Of a stretch of 8,721 nucleotides of DNA, positions 6,435 through 8,721 are shown in pieces. The stretch comes from Acidimicrobiia bacterium (GTDB lineage: Bacteria; Actinomycetota; Acidimicrobiia; IMCC26256; BP-133): positions 1 through 8,721 of the forward strand of contig JAICGL010000140.1 in assembly GCA_025923175.1 (NCBI GenBank), in the 5' to 3' direction. The position numbers and the translations under genes are program-made. How positions within the stretch are numbered: position 1 is the stretch's first letter; each line of letters starts with the position of its first letter. Under the pieces are notes generated by a model. That model was not told where the DNA came from. It made no database searches and worked only from the letters and a program-made list of their open reading frames with translations.

Positions 6435-6992
6435 ATGGCAGTACGCGCTCTGAGGAAGAGAGCCGCTCGTCTGGCTTTTTGCACGACGACGGCTGGATTC
6501 ATGGTCGGGCTGGCTTTCCTCAACGGAGGCCAGGCCCACTCCATCGGGGGGCTGTGCAACGGCCGGCCGGCCAGCCACACGTGGCTGGACGCATCCGGTC
6601 AGTACGGTCCGGCGCTTCTCGACGGCACCGACCACGACGACACCATGATCGGCTCCGACGGTGACGACATCATCGACGGCCGGGGCGGCGACGACGTGAT
6701 CTGCGGTGCAGCCGGCGACGACTCCATCGCCGGTGGTCGGGGCCACGACGTGATCCGTGGCGACATGGGTGACGACGACCTCGATGGCGGTCCGGGCGAA
6801 GACACGCTCGTTGGCGACGGCGGTAATGACACCGTGGCCGGTGGGCGTGGCCCCGACGTCCTCATTGGTGGGTCCGGCGATGACGTGATGATCAGCGCCG
6901 ACGACGACGACCTGGACAAGGTCAACGGAGGCGACGACTTCGACACCTGCCTCTTCTCGGCAGGCGACGAGCTGGACTACTGCGAGTACTGA
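6435..6992 (+). CDS. Secreted RTX-like calcium-binding repeat protein, copy 1
   Basis: A 185-residue protein. Residues 1-34 look like a Sec signal peptide (MAVRALRKRAARLA, hydrophobic core, end GGQA before HS). Mature protein starts with SIGGLCNGRPASHTWLDASGQYGPA, then has ten unbroken nonapeptides of the type GGxGxDxΦx (64-153), the hemolysin-type Ca2+-binding repeat that folds as a parallel beta-roll. The C-terminal tail is acidic and ends in DYCEY. Cysteines 41, 90, 172 and 183 are shared with the neighbouring copy and could form two disulfides outside the cell. No type I secretion genes are nearby and the N-terminal signal argues for Sec export. The start ATG follows AGGAGG with 8 nt spacing. 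The function beyond likely calcium binding is unknown; there is no enzyme domain. It is followed by a duplicate gene at 7233. Confidence 0.85.
   Translation: MAVRALRKRAARLAFCTTTAGFMVGLAFLNGGQAHSIGGLCNGRPASHTWLDASGQYGPALLDGTDHDDTMIGSDGDDIIDGRGGDDVICGAAGDDSIAGGRGHDVIRGDMGDDDLDGGPGEDTLVGDGGNDTVAGGRGPDVLIGGSGDDVMISADDDDLDKVNGGDDFDTCLFSAGDELDYCEY
6624..6893 (+). repeat. Ten RTX-type nonapeptide repeats in copy 1
   Basis: Units from residue 64 to 153 are GTDHDDTMI, GSDGDDIID, GRGGDDVIC, GAAGDDSIA, GGRGHDVIR, GDMGDDDLD, GGPGEDTLV, GDGGNDTVA, GGRGPDVLI and GGSGDDVMI. All ten are exactly nine residues long, and nearly all keep the calcium-ligand Asp at position 6. The third unit carries the conserved C90. 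Confidence 0.9.
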
Positions 6993-7028
6993 GAACGGTG
7001 CGTCACTAAGACGGAACCCTGAGGTGAC

Positions 7029-7046
7029 CGGCCCTACCGGGGGCCG
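7029..7046 (+). other. 6-bp GC-rich hairpin after RTX-like copy 1
   Basis: CGGCCC (7029-7034) pairs with GGGCCG (7041-7046) around a TACCGG loop. It is 36 bp past the stop codon of the first copy and precedes the much stronger hairpin at 7071-7109. It may be part of the 3' end structure; chance is possible in DNA this GC-rich. Confidence 0.4.
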
Positions 7047-7070
7047 CGATCAGGTCAAGCGTCAGCAGGA

Positions 7071-7109
7071 CGGTGGGCCGCCCTCTTCCCTAGGAAGGGC
7101 GGCCCACCG
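7071..7109. terminator. 14-bp perfect hairpin, terminator-like, after RTX-like copy 1
   Basis: CGGTGGGCCGCCCT (7071-7084) and AGGGCGGCCCACCG (7096-7109) are perfect inverted repeats with an 11-nt loop. Neither side has a U-run; the plus-strand continuation is CAACAAGATC. High-GC actinobacteria often use such U-less hairpins at transcript ends, so a terminator or 3' stabiliser for the first copy is most likely. It lies 78 bp past the stop and separates the two RTX-like genes into independent transcripts. Confidence 0.7.
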
Positions 7110-7151
7110 CAACAAGATCTCAGATCCCGGGCGCCTCTCCCGGACGAGCTG

Positions 7152-7174
7152 CCGCCGGCCAGCGGGGCCGGCGG
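7152..7174 (+). promoter_or_regulatory. Leader hairpin 2: 9-bp stem with AGCGG loop
   Basis: CCGCCGGCC (7152-7160) pairs perfectly with GGCCGGCGG (7166-7174) around AGCGG (7161-7165). Loop sequence, loop length and stem length equal those of the hairpin in front of copy 1, whereas the stem sequence is unrelated. Here it lies 44 nt upstream of the AGGAGG box rather than 10 nt. Confidence 0.65.
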
Positions 7175-7182
7175 TGATGGTG

Positions 7183-7199
7183 GGCGTGAGATTCACGCC
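7183..7199 (+). other. 7-bp hairpin with 3-nt loop in the leader of copy 2
   Basis: GGCGTGA (7183-7189) and TCACGCC (7193-7199) are perfect inverted repeats around GAT. It lies between leader hairpin 2 and the 10-bp tandem repeat and has no counterpart in front of copy 1, so it may belong to a segment inserted into or lost from one leader. Confidence 0.5.
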
Positions 7200-7200
7200 G

Positions 7201-7220
7201 CACTGCACAGCACTGCACAG
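7201..7220 (+). repeat. 10-bp tandem direct repeat CACTGCACAG x2
   Basis: CACTGCACAG occurs at 7201-7210 and again at 7211-7220. The second unit runs into the Shine-Dalgarno box of copy 2. The same 10-mer occurs once at 6413-6422 in the same place before copy 1, where CACTGCACAGGAGGCAC is identical between the two leaders. The tandem unit is a local duplication in the second leader. Confidence 0.85.
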
Positions 7221-7232
7221 GAGGCACTAGCA

Positions 7233-7790
7233 ATGGCAGTAGTAGGCCTGACGAAGAAGGCGGGGCGTGTCGCCGTGGCCATCACAACTGGGGGTTTCAT
7301 GGTCGGCCTGGCGTTGCTCAACGCCGGCTCCGCTCAATCAATCGGCGGCCTGTGCAATGGCCAGCCGGCCAGCAGCACCTGGTTGGATGCGTCGGGGCAG
7401 TACGGCCCGGCCATCCTGGATGGAACTCATCACGATGACACCATCATCGGCAGCGACGGCGACGACGTCATCGACGGCCGTGGCGGTGATGACTTCATCT
7501 GCGGTGCGGCCGGGAACGACTCGATCGCCGGCGGCTCGGGTCACGACGTCGTGCGCGGCGACCTCGGTGACGACGACGTCGACGGCAATAGCGGCGACGA
7601 CACCGTGGTCGGCGACGAAGGCCACGACACCGTGGCCGGCGGACGCGGTTATGACCAGCTCCTCGGCGGGTGGGGCGATGACGTCATGATCAGCGGTGAC
7701 GACGGCGACCTGGACAGGGTCGACGGCGGCGCGGACCTCGACAGCTGCATCTTCGGTGCGGGTGACGAGCTGGTCGATTGCGAATACTGA
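7233..7790 (+). CDS. Secreted RTX-like calcium-binding repeat protein, copy 2
   Basis: A 185-residue paralogue of the protein at 6435, equal in length and alignable without gaps; by hand count about 138 of 185 residues are identical. The signal peptide (1-34, ending NAGSA before QS) is the most diverged part. The mature start SIGGLCNGQPASSTWLDASGQYGPA and the ten nonapeptide repeats (64-153) are well kept. Cysteines 41, 90, 172 and 183 are retained, whereas C16 of copy 1 is replaced by Ala, which fits paired disulfides in the mature protein. The start ATG follows AGGAGG by 8 nt, as in copy 1. A strong hairpin 13 bp past the stop ends the unit. Likely role: calcium-binding extracellular or surface protein; partner and process unknown. 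Confidence 0.85.
   Translation: MAVVGLTKKAGRVAVAITTGGFMVGLALLNAGSAQSIGGLCNGQPASSTWLDASGQYGPAILDGTHHDDTIIGSDGDDVIDGRGGDDFICGAAGNDSIAGGSGHDVVRGDLGDDDVDGNSGDDTVVGDEGHDTVAGGRGYDQLLGGWGDDVMISGDDGDLDRVDGGADLDSCIFGAGDELVDCEY
7422..7691 (+). repeat. Ten RTX-type nonapeptide repeats in copy 2
   Basis: Units from residue 64 to 153 are GTHHDDTII, GSDGDDVID, GRGGDDFIC, GAAGNDSIA, GGSGHDVVR, GDLGDDDVD, GNSGDDTVV, GDEGHDTVA, GGRGYDQLL and GGWGDDVMI. Number and register equal copy 1, so no repeat unit was gained or lost since duplication, although such arrays usually change length easily. Confidence 0.9.
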
Positions 7791-7803
7791 TCCACTGACA
7801 GGG

Positions 7804-7831
7804 AGCGGGGCCGTCTCAGGACGGCCCCGCT
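7804..7831 (+). terminator. 12-bp hairpin terminator after RTX-like copy 2
   Basis: AGCGGGGCCGTC (7804-7815) and GACGGCCCCGCT (7820-7831) pair perfectly around TCAG. It starts 13 bp past the stop codon of copy 2 and is followed by TTCC rather than a full U-run. Position and strength make transcription termination the likely role, separating copy 2 from the phosphoesterase gene. Confidence 0.8.
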
Positions 7832-7882
7832 TCCGCGCTACCAAAGTCCTCCAATGTTAGTAATGTCGTGTTTGTGGACGAT

Positions 7883-8721
7883 GTGCTTTCTTCGAAGCGG
7901 GGGCGCTGGCGCTTGCTCCCCGCCGCCCTGCTCGTTCCGCCGCTGCTGACCCTCGGCCTGCCCGCCCATGCCCAGACGGCGCCGCCGGCGGACCCGACGG
8001 TCATCGCTGCCGGCGACATCTCCATGTGCCAGACGAACGGCGACGAGGAGACGGCCAAGCTGATCGACTCCATGCCGGGCACGGTGTTTCCCCTCGGAGA
8101 CCTGGCCTACCAGGACGGCTCGAAGGCCGACTTCGACAACTGCTACGCCCCGACGTGGGGTCGCTTCAAGGACCGCTCCCGGCCCGTCCTCGGCAACCAC
8201 GAGTACAAGCAGAAGGGTGCCGTCCCCTACTTCGACTACTGGGGCGAGGCGGCCGGCGACCGCACCACGGGCTACTACTCCTTCAACATCGGGGCGTGGC
8301 ACGTGGTCGCCCTCAATAGCAACTGCTCCGACGTCGGGGGCTGCAGCAAGGGTTCGCCGATGGAGCAGTGGCTGCGCCAGGACCTCGCCGCCAACCCGTC
8401 GCGCTGCCTCCTCGCCATGTGGCACCACCCGCGCTTCTACTCGCCGTCACGGCAGCCGGGCTCCCGACTCGAGGCCACCGACAAGAAGATGCAGGCGTTC
8501 TGGGTGGCCCTCCACGAGGCCGGAGCCGACGTCGTGCTGAACGGGCACCGGCACATGTACGAGCGCTTCGCCCGTCAGAGCCCGGACGGAACTGCCGACC
8601 CGGCCGGAATCCGCCAGTTCGTGGTGGGGACAGGCGGCGGGCCCTTCGACCGCTTCGAGGGGCCCGTCGCCGCCAACAGCGAGATGCGCAAGGCCGAGGC
8701 CTACGGAGTGCTGCAGCTCAC
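7883..8721 (+). CDS. Secreted calcineurin-like metallophosphoesterase (3' end outside window)
   Basis: 279 residues are visible; the frame is open at the window edge. The chosen GTG start at 7883-7885 gives a good signal peptide: MLSSKRGRWR, a hydrophobic core, and PAHA (27-30) before QTAPP. Two-metal phosphoesterase motifs are AAGDIS (D45), LGDLAYQDG (D73), LGNHEY (N105, H106), WHHP (H181) and NGHRHMYER (H222, H224), so all metal-ligand blocks are present. The family hydrolyses phosphate mono- or diesters; the substrate is unknown. The first motif lacks the DxH histidine, as is usual in the purple-acid-phosphatase-like branch. Cysteines at 49, 87, 148, 154 and 175 suit an exported protein. 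In-frame GTGs at 7868 and 7874 are alternative starts; there is no good Shine-Dalgarno box, and TAGTAAT (7858-7864) could be a -10 element of a leaderless transcript. It is downstream of a terminator, so probably transcribed on its own. Confidence 0.88.
   Translation, partial: MLSSKRGRWRLLPAALLVPPLLTLGLPAHAQTAPPADPTVIAAGDISMCQTNGDEETAKLIDSMPGTVFPLGDLAYQDGSKADFDNCYAPTWGRFKDRSRPVLGNHEYKQKGAVPYFDYWGEAAGDRTTGYYSFNIGAWHVVALNSNCSDVGGCSKGSPMEQWLRQDLAANPSRCLLAMWHHPRFYSPSRQPGSRLEATDKKMQAFWVALHEAGADVVLNGHRHMYERFARQSPDGTADPAGIRQFVVGTGGGPFDRFEGPVAANSEMRKAEAYGVLQL

Larger units (their letters stand above)
6993..7232 (+). other. 240-bp spacer between the RTX-like copies, packed with inverted repeats
   Basis: This spacer holds at least four hairpins in a row (7029-7046, 7071-7109, 7152-7174, 7183-7199), a 10-bp tandem repeat (7201-7220) and the AGGAGG box of the second copy (7219-7224). 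An open frame starting near 7024 has no ribosome-binding site and is not considered a gene. The likely order is the 3' end of the first transcript, then the promoter and leader of the second copy. No clear -35/-10 pair was recognised. Confidence 0.6.

Noticed and set aside
6624..7691. CRISPR-like or DNA-level repeat array
   Set aside because: The periodicity is 27 bp and stays in frame; it comes from nonapeptide coding repeats, not from spaced DNA repeats.
6435..7790. Toxin with type I secretion system
   Set aside because: The RTX-like proteins are small, lack any toxin or enzyme domain, have N-terminal signal peptides, and no ABC transporter or membrane-fusion gene lies in the window.
8026..8540. 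Two shorter plus-strand frames inside the phosphoesterase region
   Set aside because: The frame from 7883 to the window end contains all five metallophosphoesterase motif blocks; the others are frame-shifted shadows.

Overview
The window is high-GC DNA whose codon use, frequent GTG/TTG starts and protein families point to an actinobacterium. The combination of an L,D-transpeptidase carrying 42-residue 'GYW...DGGVFxFG' repeats, small secreted RTX-like proteins with paired cysteines, and a secreted 'AAGDIS' metallophosphoesterase suggests a member of the Acidimicrobiia. That placement is an inference from protein style, because there is no rRNA or marker gene here.

Left part (1-2965, minus strand): three genes read leftwards in the order histidine phosphatase, PucR-family regulator, class III (GabT-like) aminotransferase, the last cut by the window edge. 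Gaps are 50 and 77 bp. A PucR-type regulator directly upstream of a GABA-type transaminase recalls the PucR-type GabR/gabTDP arrangement of corynebacteria. A perfect 7-bp inverted repeat in the 77-bp gap is a candidate operator.

Middle part (2966-5866): a short divergent gap with a possible SigF/SigB-type promoter (GTTC-N16-GGGTAC) precedes a secreted L,D-transpeptidase. This protein has a signal segment, six regularly spaced GYW repeats, a peptidoglycan-binding domain and a YkuD domain with SHGCVR. It converges on a DUF445 membrane protein, and the two stop codons overlap in one CTAG.

Right part (5867-8721, plus strand): a 568-bp gap without a convincing gene, part of it relatively AT-rich, carries a consensus-like promoter and two strong inverted repeats. 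It leads to two tandem 185-residue secreted RTX-like calcium-binding proteins, about 75% identical by hand count. Each has its own Shine-Dalgarno box (AGGAGG plus 8 nt), its own leader and its own downstream hairpin. Both leaders hold a hairpin with a perfect 9-bp stem and the same AGCGG pentaloop although the stem sequences differ completely; this is the most unusual signal in the window. A secreted calcineurin-like metallophosphoesterase follows and runs off the right edge.

No mobile element, CRISPR array, tRNA or rRNA was seen. The right half looks like a set of envelope or secreted functions, while the left three genes look metabolic. No complete new multi-gene system is evident; the duplicated RTX-like pair with its structured leaders is the best candidate for something undescribed.
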